Positions 6,687 through 16,386 are shown, counted from the stretch's first letter. The stretch is 64,000 nt of DNA from Actinomycetota bacterium (GCA_016185275.1 JACPNX010000038.1:1-64000), one strand, 5' to 3'. Program-made: numbers and translations. The notes: a model not told the origin generated them from the letters alone.

Positions 6687-9600
6687 TTGGCAGCCAAGAT
6701 CCGCGTCCACGAGCTGGCGAAGGAGCTCGGTCTCACCAACAAGGAGGCCCTCGACCTCTGTGGGGGGCTGGGCATCGGGGTGAAGACCCACTCGTCGAGC
6801 ATCGAGGACGCGCAGGCCGACCGTGTTCGCCGCAAGGCCGAGCGTGAGGGGCTCAAGCGCGACCAGCAGCCGGAGGAGCCCGCGGTCGCGTCGAAGCAGA
6901 AGACGGCCAAGGGCCCGCGCGGCGCCGCCGCCGAGACCACTCCGGCCGACGCTGCGCCGGCCGACGCTGCGCCGGCCAACGCTGCGCCGGCCAACGCTTC
7001 GCCGGGTGAGGCGCACGAGGTGGCCGTGCCCTCCGCCGTCGCCGCTGCGCCGGCTTCCACGGAGGCCCCGCGGCCGGACGCCGCTGAGGCGCCCACCACG
7101 GGCGCCCCGGCTGGCCAGGCACCCCCGGCCGAGCCGGGGGTCACCGACCGCCCGGCCACCTCCGCCCCGCAGGCGCCGGTCGAGCGTCCCGCCGCCGCCG
7201 ACCTGCCCGCGGAGCGCCCCGCGGCGGCTGCGTCCGCCGTTCCCCCGGCCGCTCCCGCGGCCCCCGCCGTTCCCCCGGCCCAAGCGCCGGCCGAGCGACC
7301 CGCGGCCTCCGCGCCGGCGCCCGCGGCCGCGCCGTCCGAGCCGTCCCCGACGGCGCGGGCGGCCTCGGTCCGCAAGGCCATCACCTCGAGCGGAAGCGAG
7401 CACCCGCCCCGCCCGCTGCGGCGCGAGGCCGAGGGGTCCGACGCCGAGCGCGTCGGAGTCCGGCCCGGCGGCGGCCCCCTGGCCCCCGCGGCCCGCGGTC
7501 CGGTCTCGCCCGGTGGCGCCTTCCCGCGCACGGCGCCTCCCGGCGCCAGTGGTCCGGGCCGTAGCACCGGCCCGTCCGGCCCGCCCGGGTCCGCACCGGG
7601 CTCGAGTGGTTCCGGCGGAGCTCCTGGATCGGCGGCCCCGGCCAGCGCCGGTCCCGGCCCCATCGGCGCCCGCCCGTCCGGCCCGCCTCCCGCCGCCCGC
7701 CGGTCGCCGGTGTCCTCCAGCGGCAAGCCGATCCCGCCGCCGCCCGGACCCCCGAAGTCCTCCAGTGGCAAGCCGATCCCGCCGCCGCCCGGCATGGGCG
7801 GGCGCGGCGCTCCCGCCGGGCGTGGCCCCGGGGGCGGCGGCGTCGGGGCGCGCCCCGGCGGTCCTGCCGGTCGCGGGCGACCGCCGATGGGTGGCCCGCG
7901 CACGTCCGTGCCCGGTGCCGGCGTCGGCGGCCCTCCTGGCCGGGGTCCCGGCGGTCCCGGTGGAGGTCCGGGCGGTTTCGGGGGACCCGGCGGTGGTCCG
8001 GGCGGCAGGCCGGGCGGTCCGCCCGGGCGGCGCCCGCCTCAGCGCCGCAAGAGCCGTCGGCGCCGCAGCCGTGAGGAGCTGCAGCCGATGGACATGCCGG
8101 CGTACACGCCGGCCGATGCCGCCGTTCCCGAAGGCGAGGTCGTCGTCCAGCGCGGCTCGACGCCGCAGGACCTCGGTCCCAGGTTGAACCGCACGGCGGC
8201 CGACGTCGTGCGCTTCCTGCTCCAGCAGGGCGAGATGGTGACCGCCACGCAGTCGCTGAGCGACGAGATGATCGAGCTGTTCGCGGCCGACATCGGCGCC
8301 CGCGTGCGCCTGGTCGACCCCGGCGAGGAGCAGGAGGTCGAGCTGCAGAAGGTGCTCGGCGCCGACCAGCTCGCCGATGACGCGGACGACCCCGACGCCG
8401 TCGAGCGCGCCCCGGTCATCACCGTCATGGGCCACGTCGACCACGGCAAGACGAAGCTGCTCGACCGCATCCGCAACGCCAACGTGGTGGCCGGCGAGGC
8501 CGGTGGCATCACCCAGCACATCGGCGCGTACCAGGTCGAGAAGAACGGTCGGAAGATCACCTTCATCGACACGCCGGGCCACGAGGCCTTCACCGCCATG
8601 CGCGCCCGCGGCGCCGAGGTCACCGACATCGTGATCCTCGTCGTGGCCGCCGACGACGGCGTCATGCCCCAGACCCTCGAGGCGCTCGACCACGCCCGGG
8701 CCGCCGGCGTACCGATCGTCGTCGCCATCAACAAGGTCGACAAGGAGGGCGCGGACCCGCAGAAGGTCATGGCTCAGCTGGCCGAGCGCGACCTCGTCCC
8801 CGAGGCGTGGGGTGGCGACACGATCATGGTGGAGGTGTCCGCCCTCGAGGGCCTGGGCATCGACGACCTGCTCGAGAACCTCCTTGTGGTGGCCGACGTC
8901 GAGGAGCTGCAGGCCAACCCGAGCGGCCGTGCGCGCGGCGTCGTGCTCGAGGCCCACCTCGACACCGGTCGCGGCCCGGTCGCCACCGTGCTCGTCGAGC
9001 GCGGCCTGCTCAAGGTGGGCGACCCGCTCGTGGCCGGTCCCGCCTGGGGCCGTGTCCGGGCGCTGATCGACGACCGTGGCCAGCACGTCAAGTCGGCCGG
9101 TCCCTCGACCCCGGTGGAGGTGCTCGGCCTGTCCGACGTCGCCAACGCCGGCGACGACTTCATCGTCGCCCTCGATGACCGCACCGCCCGCAACGTGGCC
9201 GAGCAGCGCGAGCACTACCACCGGATCGCCAACATCTCGGGCTCGTCGGCGGCCACGTCGGGCGGCGCCCGCCTCGAGGACATCTTCGAGCAGATCCAGG
9301 CCGGCGAGACGGCCACGCTGAACCTGATCGTCAAGGCCGACGTGAACGGCTCGCTCGAGGCGGTCACGCAGAGCCTGCGCAAGCTCGAGCGCGAGGACAT
9401 CAAGCTCTCGTTCGTGCTGCGCGGCGTGGGCGGCATCAGCCAGTACGACATCCAGCTCGCGGCGGCATCGAACGCCACGATCATCGGCTTCAACGTGCGG
9501 CCCGACCGCAAGGCCAGGGAGCTGGCCGAGGCGGAGCACGTCGAGATCCGGACCTACGAGATCATCTACCAGCTCCTCGAAGACGTCGAGGCGGCCATGG

Positions 9601-9920
9601 TCGGCATGCTCGCTCCGGAGTTCGAAGAGGTCGTCACCGGCGACGCCGAGGTGCGCGAGGTCTTCCGGGTGCCCCGGGTCGGGGCGGTGGCCGGCTGCTA
9701 CGTCACCAACGGCACGATCACCCGAGGCTCGAAGGTCCGCTTCCTGCGCGAGGGCACGATCATCTGGAAGGGCACGATCACGTCGCTCAAGCGCTTCAAG
9801 GACGACGTGCGCGAGGTGCAGGCCGGCTACGAGTGCGGCATCGGCCTGTCCGACTTCCAGGACCTCAAGCCCGGGGACGTGATCGAGACGTTCGAGGAGC
9901 GGGAGATCCCGCGGACCTGA
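6687..9920 (+). CDS. infB: Translation initiation factor IF-2
   Basis: 1077 aa from a TTG at 6687, chosen because it yields the actinobacterial IF-2 start ([14 protein letters not shown]); a GTG at 6618 would add an unlikely extension. After the N-terminal subdomain comes a very long Ala/Pro/Gly-rich linker (about residues 60-460) with a four-copy 15-bp tandem repeat. The GTPase core follows: G1 GHVDHGKT, G3 DTPGHEAF, G4 NKVD, then domains II-IV that bind fMet-tRNA and the 50S subunit. The weak AGGGG site is about 11 nt upstream. Part of the nusA operon. Confidence 0.95.
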   Translation: MAAKIRVHELAKELGLTNKEALDLCGGLGIGVKTHSSSIEDAQADRVRRKAEREGLKRDQQPEEPAVASKQKTAKGPRGAAAETTPADAAPADAAPANAAPANASPGEAHEVAVPSAVAAAPASTEAPRPDAAEAPTTGAPAGQAPPAEPGVTDRPATSAPQAPVERPAAADLPAERPAAAASAVPPAAPAAPAVPPAQAPAERPAASAPAPAAAPSEPSPTARAASVRKAITSSGSEHPPRPLRREAEGSDAERVGVRPGGGPLAPAARGPVSPGGAFPRTAPPGASGPGRSTGPSGPPGSAPGSSGSGGAPGSAAPASAGPGPIGARPSGPPPAARRSPVSSSGKPIPPPPGPPKSSSGKPIPPPPGMGGRGAPAGRGPGGGGVGARPGGPAGRGRPPMGGPRTSVPGAGVGGPPGRGPGGPGGGPGGFGGPGGGPGGRPGGPPGRRPPQRRKSRRRRSREELQPMDMPAYTPADAAVPEGEVVVQRGSTPQDLGPRLNRTAADVVRFLLQQGEMVTATQSLSDEMIELFAADIGARVRLVDPGEEQEVELQKVLGADQLADDADDPDAVERAPVITVMGHVDHGKTKLLDRIRNANVVAGEAGGITQHIGAYQVEKNGRKITFIDTPGHEAFTAMRARGAEVTDIVILVVAADDGVMPQTLEALDHARAAGVPIVVAINKVDKEGADPQKVMAQLAERDLVPEAWGGDTIMVEVSALEGLGIDDLLENLLVVADVEELQANPSGRARGVVLEAHLDTGRGPVATVLVERGLLKVGDPLVAGPAWGRVRALIDDRGQHVKSAGPSTPVEVLGLSDVANAGDDFIVALDDRTARNVAEQREHYHRIANISGSSAATSGGARLEDIFEQIQAGETATLNLIVKADVNGSLEAVTQSLRKLEREDIKLSFVLRGVGGISQYDIQLAAASNATIIGFNVRPDRKARELAEAEHVEIRTYEIIYQLLEDVEAAMVGMLAPEFEEVVTGDAEVREVFRVPRVGAVAGCYVTNGTITRGSKVRFLREGTIIWKGTITSLKRFKDDVREVQAGYECGIGLSDFQDLKPGDVIETFEEREIPRT
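6942..7001 (+). repeat. 15-bp in-frame tandem repeat in infB (4 copies)
   Basis: Four consecutive copies of CCGGCCGACGCTGCG with single-base changes, encoding P-A-D-A-A or P-A-N-A-A units in the disordered IF-2 linker. Confidence 0.85.
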
Positions 9921-9934
9921 CGGTCCTCCGGCTG

Positions 9935-10225
9935 GTGCACGTCCTCGCCCTCCGCATGGACCTGCGCCTCCCCGGCGCGCACAGCCTGAAGGAGAAGCGG
10001 GCGCAGATCACGCCGATCGTCGAAGGGGCGCGGCGGCGGCACCGGGTGGCCGCCGCCGAGGTCGGCGCGCAGGACGCGCACCACCGGGCCGTCCTCGGCT
10101 TCGCCACCGTCTCGGGCTCCGCCCGCCACGCCGGCGAGGTGCTCGATGCGGTGGAGCGCTTCGTCTGGTCGTTCCCCGAGATCGAGGTGCTCGGCTCCGA
10201 GCGCACCTGGGCCGAAGACGCCTGA
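9935..10225 (+). CDS. ylxP: YlxP-like protein (DUF503)
   Basis: 96 aa, the normal length for DUF503. It begins V-H-V-L-A-L-R-M-D-L-R-L-P-G-A-H-S-L-K-E-K-R and contains the conserved H-S-L-K-E-K-R box and a C-terminal E-I-E-V-L-G-S-E-R. In Gram-positive bacteria this gene sits between infB and rbfA, as it would here without the phosphatase insertion. GTG at 9935 starts 14 nt after the infB stop; no good ribosome site is visible, suggesting coupled translation. Molecular function is poorly defined. Confidence 0.85.
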   Translation: MHVLALRMDLRLPGAHSLKEKRAQITPIVEGARRRHRVAAAEVGAQDAHHRAVLGFATVSGSARHAGEVLDAVERFVWSFPEIEVLGSERTWAEDA

Positions 10226-10253
10226 CGCCGGGCTCGTCGCGGCATGGACCCGG

Positions 10254-10307
10254 ACCGCGGCGCCGGGCATCGCGCACCGCACCGCGGCGCCGGGCACCGC
10301 GCACTGC
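10254..10307 (+). repeat. Tandem 27-bp direct repeat between convergent genes
   Basis: Two adjacent 27-nt copies (10254-10280 and 10281-10307), each beginning ACCGCGGCGCCGGGCA and identical at 25 of 27 positions. They lie between the ends of ylxP and the reversed phosphatase gene. Each copy contains the self-complementary CGGCGCCG and could fold. Confidence 0.85.
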
Positions 10308-10357
10308 GCACGCGACCCGCGCCCCACGGGCGACCGGCCGGCACCGGGTCGTCGCCG

Positions 10358-12103
10358 CTAGGAGAACGGGCGCGGCGGGGCGTCGAGGTCGACCGCGACG
10401 GGCAGGCCCGAGGCGTCGCGCTGCTCGGCCCTGAGCACCACGACGGCGAGGTCGTCGTGCACGGCGTCGCCGCCGTGGGCCAGAACCGCGGCCTCGATGG
10501 CGCCGACCAGCTCGGCCGCGGTGCGGCCCCGGCGCCCGGCCAGCAGAGCCCGGAGGCGCTCGTCGCCGAACTGCTCGCCGGTGGCGTCGCGCGCCTCGGT
10601 CACGCCGTCGGTGTAGAGCACGAGGGCCTCGCCGGGGGCCAGGCGCAGGCGCCGGTCGCGGAAGCGCGCGGTCGCCAGGATGCCGAGCAGCAGGCCGTGG
10701 TCGCCGGCCGGCTCGGGGCACCCCGGCACGCCCACCAGGTAGGGGAGCGGGTGGCCGGCGCTGGACACCCGCAGCGTGATCCCGTCGTGGTCGATGTCGA
10801 GGACGACGACCGCGGCCGACAGGAACGCCTCGACGTCGTCGCCTTGGCCGATGATGGCCTGGTTGACGACCCGCATCATGTCGGCGGGGGAGCGGTGTCC
10901 CACCGCGGCGGCCCGGATGGCGTGGCGGGCGAGGGCGGTGAGCGCCGCCGCCTCGGGCCCCCGGCCCCGGGCGTCTCCGATGGCGACCACCCACCGGCTG
11001 TCGCCGAGCGGGAACACGTCGTAGAAGTCGCCCCCCACACGGCCCTCGCCCGCGGCGTGGTACGCCGTCGCCACCTCGAGCCCCGGGATGGCCGGCGGCA
11101 TCGGCGGCAGCAGGCTCGCCTGCAGGGCGCGGGCCAGCGCCAGCAGGTCGGCCCTCGCCGCGGCCACCTCGGCCCGGGCCCGCTCCCGCTCGATGATCTG
11201 GCCGACGAGGGTCCCCACCCCGGCCAGGGCCACCATCGCCCCCGTGTCGATGGCGCGGGGACGGCGCACGAACAGCTCGATGACGCCCTCGACCTCGCCC
11301 CCACAGTGGACCGGGAACGCGACCGCGCTGCGCAACCCGTGGCGCTCGGCGACGGCCCGGCGCACGAACCTCGGGTCGTAGGCGATGTCGTCGAACCAGA
11401 CGGGCTCGCCCGACGCGACGACCGTGCCCGGCATGCCTTCGCCCGTGTGCAGCGCCCGCGCCGCGAGGTCGTCCACGATCGCCTCGAGGCCGGGACGGGA
11501 CCAGCCGCTGACCGGCTCCCCTCCATCGGGCCCGATCTGCCACGCCACGCCGACATCCCACCCGAGCACCTCGCCGATAGCGGGCAGCACCACCTCACCG
11601 GCGTCGGCCATGGTCAGCATGGTGTCGGCGAGGGCGAGCTGCGTGGCGATCCGGCGCGTCACGTCCATGTAGCGCACCGTCGCCTCCTGGCGCTCCAGGC
11701 CGATGCGGTCGGTCAGGTCCCGGAGGGCGCCGACGATGACGCGGCCGCGGCTCGTCTCGTGCGCGCTGAGCGTCAGGTCCACGGGCAGCTCGGTGCCGTC
11801 GGCGCGCAGCAGGAGGAGCTGCACCGGCCCGTGACCGAGGAACCGGGGCCGACCCGTGGCCAGGTAGTGCCCGAAGCCCTGCTGGTGGGCGGTGCGGTAC
11901 CGCTCGGGGATGAGGTCGATCAACGGCCCCCCGACCATCGCGCCGGGGGGCCGCTGCGCCATCCGCTCGGCCGCCGGGTTGACGTACACGATCGTGCCGG
12001 CCTCGTCGACGACGACGATCGCGTCGCTGAGGCTGGCCAGCAGCGACCGCTCGTCGAGGGCGTCGAGCGCCGCGTCCTGGCTGGTTGCGGCGGGCTCGGG
12101 CAT
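10358..12103 (-). CDS. PAS-GAF-SpoIIE (PP2C-like) protein serine phosphatase
   Basis: 581 aa, soluble. A PAS domain occupies about 20-135 (L-L-A-S-L-S-D-A-I-V-V-V-D-E-A-G-T-I), a GAF domain about 150-310 and a SpoIIE/RsbU-type phosphatase domain about 340-565. The phosphatase metal-binding motifs are present: G-G-D-F-Y-D-V, I-G-D-A-R-G-R-G, S-A-G-H-P and Y-T-D-G-V-T-E-A. Such proteins sense a small-molecule, redox or light cue and dephosphorylate an anti-sigma-factor antagonist to release a sigma factor; no such partner is encoded nearby. The gene is inverted within the infB-rbfA cluster. Confidence 0.88.
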   Translation of the reverse strand: MPEPAATSQDAALDALDERSLLASLSDAIVVVDEAGTIVYVNPAAERMAQRPPGAMVGGPLIDLIPERYRTAHQQGFGHYLATGRPRFLGHGPVQLLLLRADGTELPVDLTLSAHETSRGRVIVGALRDLTDRIGLERQEATVRYMDVTRRIATQLALADTMLTMADAGEVVLPAIGEVLGWDVGVAWQIGPDGGEPVSGWSRPGLEAIVDDLAARALHTGEGMPGTVVASGEPVWFDDIAYDPRFVRRAVAERHGLRSAVAFPVHCGGEVEGVIELFVRRPRAIDTGAMVALAGVGTLVGQIIERERARAEVAAARADLLALARALQASLLPPMPPAIPGLEVATAYHAAGEGRVGGDFYDVFPLGDSRWVVAIGDARGRGPEAAALTALARHAIRAAAVGHRSPADMMRVVNQAIIGQGDDVEAFLSAAVVVLDIDHDGITLRVSSAGHPLPYLVGVPGCPEPAGDHGLLLGILATARFRDRRLRLAPGEALVLYTDGVTEARDATGEQFGDERLRALLAGRRGRTAAELVGAIEAAVLAHGGDAVHDDLAVVVLRAEQRDASGLPVAVDLDAPPRPFS

Positions 12104-12289
12104 TCCCGCCTACCTACCCCGCGCCCATCGGCCCGCCGCCGGCCCCCGGCCGTGCCCACCCGCGCCGGCGCCGGCGCCGGCTCGCGCCCACGCCGCCGGC
12201 CGTGGCTCCGGCCGTGCCTCCGGCCGGGCGCCGTCGCGTTCGCGGTGGGCGGGCTCCGGCGCGCGCCGGTGGGCCGAGGGCGCGCGACC

Positions 12290-12670
12290 ATGGCGGCCAT
12301 GCAGCACCGCCGAACGAAGCGGGACTATCCCCGCACGGCCAGGCTCAACGCGCTCCTCCAGGAGATCCTGGCCGACGCGCTCGAGCGCTTCGACGACGAG
12401 CGGCTCGAGCTGGTCACCGTGACGTCGGTGGCATGCGAGGCGGACCTGCGCCACGCCGTCGTCTACGTCGACTCCCTCGGCGGACCGGACGAGGACGAGG
12501 TCCTCCTGGAGGCGCTGGGCGAGGTACGGCCGCGACTGCAGGGCGCCATCGCGGACCAGGCCCGCCTGAAGCGCACGCCGGAGCTGTGGTTCTCGGTGGA
12601 CGAGGTCGTCCGCAGCGCCAACCGCATCGAGGAGGTGCTGCGCCGGCTGCACGAGCCCGGCGGAAGCTGA
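12290..12670 (+). CDS. rbfA: 30S ribosome-binding factor RbfA
   Basis: 126 aa; binds the 30S subunit during 16S rRNA 5'-end maturation and cold adaptation. The KH-like fold is recognisable from R-L-N-A-L-L-Q-E-I-L-A-D-A-L, V-T-V-T-S-V-A-C-E-A-D-L-R-H-A-V-V-Y and the terminal L-W-F-S-V-D. ATG at 12290 has CGAGGG 9 nt upstream; a second ATG at 12299 is possible. It is divergent from the phosphatase gene across 186 bp, so it needs its own promoter. Confidence 0.92.
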   Translation: MAAMQHRRTKRDYPRTARLNALLQEILADALERFDDERLELVTVTSVACEADLRHAVVYVDSLGGPDEDEVLLEALGEVRPRLQGAIADQARLKRTPELWFSVDEVVRSANRIEEVLRRLHEPGGS

Positions 12671-12722
12671 CGGCGGCGCCGAGCGGTCGAGGTCCGCCCG
12701 CATCCACGATCGAACCATGGGC

Positions 12723-12740
12723 CGGCACGGTACCGTGCCG
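12723..12740. promoter_or_regulatory. Perfect 18-bp palindrome upstream of the transsulfuration genes
   Basis: CGGCACGGTACCGTGCCG reads the same on both strands. It lies 53 nt after rbfA and 74 nt before the cystathionine beta-synthase ATG, where an operator for a dimeric regulator of sulfur amino-acid genes would be expected. It could also form a hairpin ending the rbfA message. Confidence 0.5.
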
Positions 12741-12814
12741 AGCGACCGGACCGCGCAGCATGCTCGGCCCGACGGCGGGGTTCTGGTCACCCCGCGGCGA
12801 GGAGGCTCACGACG

Positions 12815-14242
12815 ATGACCGATCTGCCCATCGACGCCGACCACGACCTCCCGGACGAACCGCAGATCGCCGGATCCCTGCTGGACCTCGTGGGCAACAC
12901 GCCGCTCGTGCGTCTGGCCCGGGTCGGGGCCGGCCTCGCCGCGCCGGTGGTCGCCAAGCTCGAGACGACCAACCCGGGAGGCAGCGTCAAGGACCGGCCG
13001 GCGGTGGCGATGATCGACGCCGCCGAGCGCGAGGGCCTGCTGCGGCCCGGCGGCACCATCGTCGAGCCGACGTCGGGCAACACCGGCGTGGGCCTCGCCA
13101 TCGTCGCCGCCCAGCGCGGCTACCGGTGCGTGTTCGTGGTGACGGACAAGGTCGCTCCCGAAAAGATCGACCTGCTGCGCGCCTACGGCGCGGAGGTCGT
13201 GGTGTGCCCGGTCGCCGTCGCGCCGGAGGACCCGCAGTCGTACTACTCGACCGCCGAGCGACTGGTCCGGGAGATCCCGGGCGCGTTCCGTCCCAACCAG
13301 TACGAGAACGAGTGGAACCCCTGGGCCCACGAACACTCGACGGGGCCGGAGATCTGGCGCCAGACGGCAGGCCGGATCACCCACTTCGTGTCGGGCATCG
13401 GCACGGGAGGCACGATCACCGGTGTGGGCCGCTACCTCAAGCGGGTCAAACCGGCGGTGCGCGTCGTCGGCGCCGACCCGGCCGGCTCGGTGTACTCGGG
13501 CGGCTCGGGCCGGCCGTACCTGGTCGAAGGCATCGGCGAGGACTTCTGGCCGAGCACCTACGACCCGTCGCTGGTCGACGAGGTGGTCGCGGTGACCGAC
13601 GAGGACTCGTTCCTCATGGCCCGGCGCGTGACGTGCGAGGAGGGCCTGCTGATCGGCGGCTCCGGTGGGACCGCGGTCGCGGCGGCCCTGCAGATCGCGG
13701 CCAGGGCTCGACCCGACGATCTCGTCGTGGTGCTCGTGCCCGACTCGGGACGTGGCTACCTGAGCCGCGTCTTCGACGACGAGTGGATGGCCGGCTACGG
13801 GTTCCTCCGCACGAGCGAGCACACCGTGGCCGACCTGCTCGAGGCCCGCAGCAGCGCCATCCCGCCACTCGTGTACGTCCATCCGGCCGACACGGTCCGC
13901 GAGGCGGTGCGGGCCATGCGCAAGCACAGCGTGTCGCAGCTTCCGGTGGCCAAGGGTGAGATGCCGTTGGCCGCCGCCGAGGTGGTGGGCGCGGTGAGCG
14001 AGCTGTCGTTGATGGACCTGGCCTTCCGGGACGCGTCGGTCCTCGACCGGCCGGTCGAGGAGGTGATGGGCCCGCGGCTGCCGACGGTCGGCATCGGCCA
14101 GGGTCTGGAGCTGGCCGTCGAGCTGCTCGAGCGCGCGCCCGCGGTCCTGGTCCTGGCCGGGGGGCGGCCCGGAGCGGTGCTGAGCCGCACCGACGTCCTC
14201 GGCTTCCTGGCTCCGGCCACCGACGGCGAGGTGTCGGCGTGA
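12815..14242 (+). CDS. cbs: Cystathionine beta-synthase with C-terminal CBS pair
   Basis: 475 aa. PLP-dependent fold II enzyme: Schiff-base Lys59 in PGGSVKDRP, phosphate-binding T-S-G-N-T-G-V-G-L-A near residue 90, and GIGTGGTITGVGRYLK near 190. A C-terminal pair of CBS domains (about 345-465) is present, as in cystathionine beta-synthase rather than plain cysteine synthase. It condenses homocysteine with serine (or O-acetylserine) to cystathionine, the first step of reverse transsulfuration. ATG has GGAGG 9 nt upstream. The stop overlaps the next gene (GTGA). Confidence 0.88.
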   Translation: MTDLPIDADHDLPDEPQIAGSLLDLVGNTPLVRLARVGAGLAAPVVAKLETTNPGGSVKDRPAVAMIDAAEREGLLRPGGTIVEPTSGNTGVGLAIVAAQRGYRCVFVVTDKVAPEKIDLLRAYGAEVVVCPVAVAPEDPQSYYSTAERLVREIPGAFRPNQYENEWNPWAHEHSTGPEIWRQTAGRITHFVSGIGTGGTITGVGRYLKRVKPAVRVVGADPAGSVYSGGSGRPYLVEGIGEDFWPSTYDPSLVDEVVAVTDEDSFLMARRVTCEEGLLIGGSGGTAVAAALQIAARARPDDLVVVLVPDSGRGYLSRVFDDEWMAGYGFLRTSEHTVADLLEARSSAIPPLVYVHPADTVREAVRAMRKHSVSQLPVAKGEMPLAAAEVVGAVSELSLMDLAFRDASVLDRPVEEVMGPRLPTVGIGQGLELAVELLERAPAVLVLAGGRPGAVLSRTDVLGFLAPATDGEVSA

Positions 14243-15411
14243 ACGGCGACGACCTCGGCCGGTTCGGCTTCGAGACCCGTGCCATCCACGCCGGCCAGCC
14301 CCCCGACCCGGCCACCGGCGCCGTCGTCGCCCCGATCACGTTGTCGACGACCTTCGCCCAGACCGCGGTGGGCCGGCACTCGGGATGGGAGTACGGCCGC
14401 TCCGGGAACCCCACCCGCGACGCGCTCGAGACCTGCCTCGCCTCGCTCGAGGGCGCGCGCCACGGGCTGTCCTTCGCCAGTGGCTTGGCGGCGGAGGACG
14501 CGGTGCTGCGCCTCCTCGCCCACGGCACCGGCGTGGTGCTCGGCGCCGACGCCTACGGCGGCACCTTCCGGTTGCTCGACCGGGTGCACCGTGCGGAGGG
14601 CCACGCGCTCTGGCCCGTCGACCTCACCGACGCCGCGCGCCTCGACCGGGACTGGCCGGAAGGGGCGGGCATGGTCTGGGTCGAGACCCCGACCAACCCG
14701 CGCCTCGACGTCATCGACATCGAGGCGCTGGCCGAGCTGGCCCACCGGCACCGGGCGCTGGTGGTCGTCGACAACACCTTCGCCACGCCGTACCTGCAGC
14801 AGCCGCTCGCCCTCGGCGCCGACATCGTGGTCCACTCGGTCACCAAGTACCTGGGCGGGCACTCCGACGTCGTCGGTGGATTCGTGGCGGTCGACGATGA
14901 CGACCTCGCCGGCCGGCTCCGGTTCACCCAGAACGCAGTGGGAGCGGTGCCCTCGCCCTTCGACTGCTTCCTCGTGCTGCGGGGTGTCAAGACCCTCGCC
15001 GTGCGCATGGAGCGAGCCTGCGCCAACGCCGCGGTGGTGGCCGAGGCGCTGCGGGCGCACCCCGCCGTCGAGCGGGTGCTGTGGCCCGGTTTCGGGGACC
15101 ACCCCGGCTTCGACGTGGCCAAGCGCCAGATGCGCGCCGCGGGCGCCATGGTGTCGTTCACCGTGCGGGGCGGCGAGGCGGCCGCCCTCGAGGTCGCGGC
15201 GGGCACCGAGGTGTTCACGCTGGCCGAGTCACTCGGGGCCGTCGAATCGCTGATCGAGCATCCCGGGCGGATGACCCACGCTTCGGTCGCCGGTTCGGCC
15301 CTCGAGGTGGACCCCGCGCTCGTGCGGCTCTCGGTCGGCATCGAGAGCGGCGAGGACCTCGTGGCCGACATCGCCGCCGCGCTCGACCGCCTGGGCGCCA
15401 CCGGATCGTGA
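14239..15411 (+). CDS. Cystathionine gamma-synthase/gamma-lyase family enzyme
   Basis: 390 aa, Cys/Met-metabolism PLP family (fold I). Schiff-base Lys203 lies in SVTKYLGGHSDVVGG; Y-G-R-S-G-N-P-T near residue 52 and E-T-P-T-N-P near 149 bind substrate and cofactor. Sequence alone does not separate MetB (gamma-synthase) from gamma-lyase. Its GTGA overlap with cystathionine beta-synthase favours gamma-lyase, which completes homocysteine-to-cysteine conversion. Its own stop overlaps truB by a second GTGA. Confidence 0.88.
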   Translation: MNGDDLGRFGFETRAIHAGQPPDPATGAVVAPITLSTTFAQTAVGRHSGWEYGRSGNPTRDALETCLASLEGARHGLSFASGLAAEDAVLRLLAHGTGVVLGADAYGGTFRLLDRVHRAEGHALWPVDLTDAARLDRDWPEGAGMVWVETPTNPRLDVIDIEALAELAHRHRALVVVDNTFATPYLQQPLALGADIVVHSVTKYLGGHSDVVGGFVAVDDDDLAGRLRFTQNAVGAVPSPFDCFLVLRGVKTLAVRMERACANAAVVAEALRAHPAVERVLWPGFGDHPGFDVAKRQMRAAGAMVSFTVRGGEAAALEVAAGTEVFTLAESLGAVESLIEHPGRMTHASVAGSALEVDPALVRLSVGIESGEDLVADIAAALDRLGATGS

Positions 15412-16376
15412 GCGCCGCGGACGAGGATCGGCCGGCGCCGCCGCCCGACGGGGTGGCGGTCGTGGACAAGCCGGCCGGCTGGACGTCGCACGACGTCGTG
15501 GCGAAGGCGCGCGGCCTGCTGGGCACCCGCAAGGTCGGGCACAGCGGCACGCTCGACCCCGACGCCACGGGCGTGCTCGTGCTCGGAGTCGGCCGGTCCA
15601 CCCGGCTGCTGCGCTTCCTGTCCGGTCTGGGCAAGGCCTACACCGGCGAGGTGGTGCTCGGGGTGGAGACGTCGACGCTCGACGCCGCGGGTGAGGTGGT
15701 TGCCGTGCACGACATGGCCGGCACCGGCATCGCCGACGTCCGCGGCGCCGCGGCCGGTTTCGTCGGGGACATCGAGCAGGTGCCGCCGATGGTGTCGGCG
15801 CTCAAGGTCGGGGGCCGGCGCCTGCACGAGCTGGCCCGCGAGGGCAAGGAGGTCGAGCGGGCGCCGCGACCGGTGCACATCGAACGGTTCGACGTCGAAG
15901 CGACCAGCGACCCGCTCGTGTTCCGGGTCGCCATCGAGTGCTCCTCGGGCACCTACGTGCGCAGCCTGGCGGCCGACCTCGGCCGGGCGCTCGGTGGTGG
16001 CGCCCACCTGCGCGCCCTGCGCCGCACGTCGGTCGGGCGCTTCACGCTGGCCGACGCGGTCGCGCTCGACGGGCTCGATCCCAGCCGGGTCCTCCCGCCC
16101 GCCGAGGCCGTCCGCCACCTCGAGCGTGTGCCCGTCGACGACGACGTCGCCGCGGCCGTCGGGCACGGCAAGGTGCTGCCCCTCGGCGCGCTCGGCGGGG
16201 CCGGCGGGGCCGGCGGGCTCGGCGCCGGCCCGTGGGCGGTGGTCGACGGCCGCGGCCGCCTCCTCGCCGTCTACGAGGCGCACCGGGCGGGCACGGCCAA
16301 GCCCGCGGTGGTCGTCGCACCGACCACGTCGCCCGCCGCCTCTACGGATGGGTGGCACCGGGAGACCGACCGGTAG
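15408..16376 (+). CDS. truB: tRNA pseudouridine(55) synthase
   Basis: 322 aa; makes pseudouridine 55 in the T-psi-C loop of tRNAs. Catalytic Asp50 is in GHSGTLDPDATGVL, preceded by V-V-D-K-P-A-G-W-T-S-H-D; later S-G-T-Y-V-R-S-L-A-A-D-L-G is the family box. The C-terminal PUA-like part has a glycine-rich stretch near residue 265. GTG at 15408 overlaps the preceding stop, so its translation is coupled to a sulfur-metabolism gene, an odd arrangement. Confidence 0.94.
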   Translation: MSAADEDRPAPPPDGVAVVDKPAGWTSHDVVAKARGLLGTRKVGHSGTLDPDATGVLVLGVGRSTRLLRFLSGLGKAYTGEVVLGVETSTLDAAGEVVAVHDMAGTGIADVRGAAAGFVGDIEQVPPMVSALKVGGRRLHELAREGKEVERAPRPVHIERFDVEATSDPLVFRVAIECSSGTYVRSLAADLGRALGGGAHLRALRRTSVGRFTLADAVALDGLDPSRVLPPAEAVRHLERVPVDDDVAAAVGHGKVLPLGALGGAGGAGGLGAGPWAVVDGRGRLLAVYEAHRAGTAKPAVVVAPTTSPAASTDGWHRETDR

Positions 16377-16379
16377 CGT
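16374..16379 (+). promoter_or_regulatory. -10 hexamer of ribF (leaderless)
   Basis: TAGCGT, whose first three bases are the truB stop codon, ends 7 nt before the ribF GTG at 16387. A separate leaderless ribF transcript is likely in addition to readthrough. Confidence 0.5.
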
Positions 16380-16386
16380 CGGGCCC

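Noticed and set aside
5466-9539. A 1357-codon minus-strand open frame opposite nusA and infB
   Set aside because: Low-complexity composition mirrors the IF-2 linker codons on the other strand; no family match.
12104-12289. Small gene between the phosphatase and rbfA
   Set aside because: Only Arg/Pro/Ala low-complexity frames are present, without ribosome sites; treated as a divergent promoter region.
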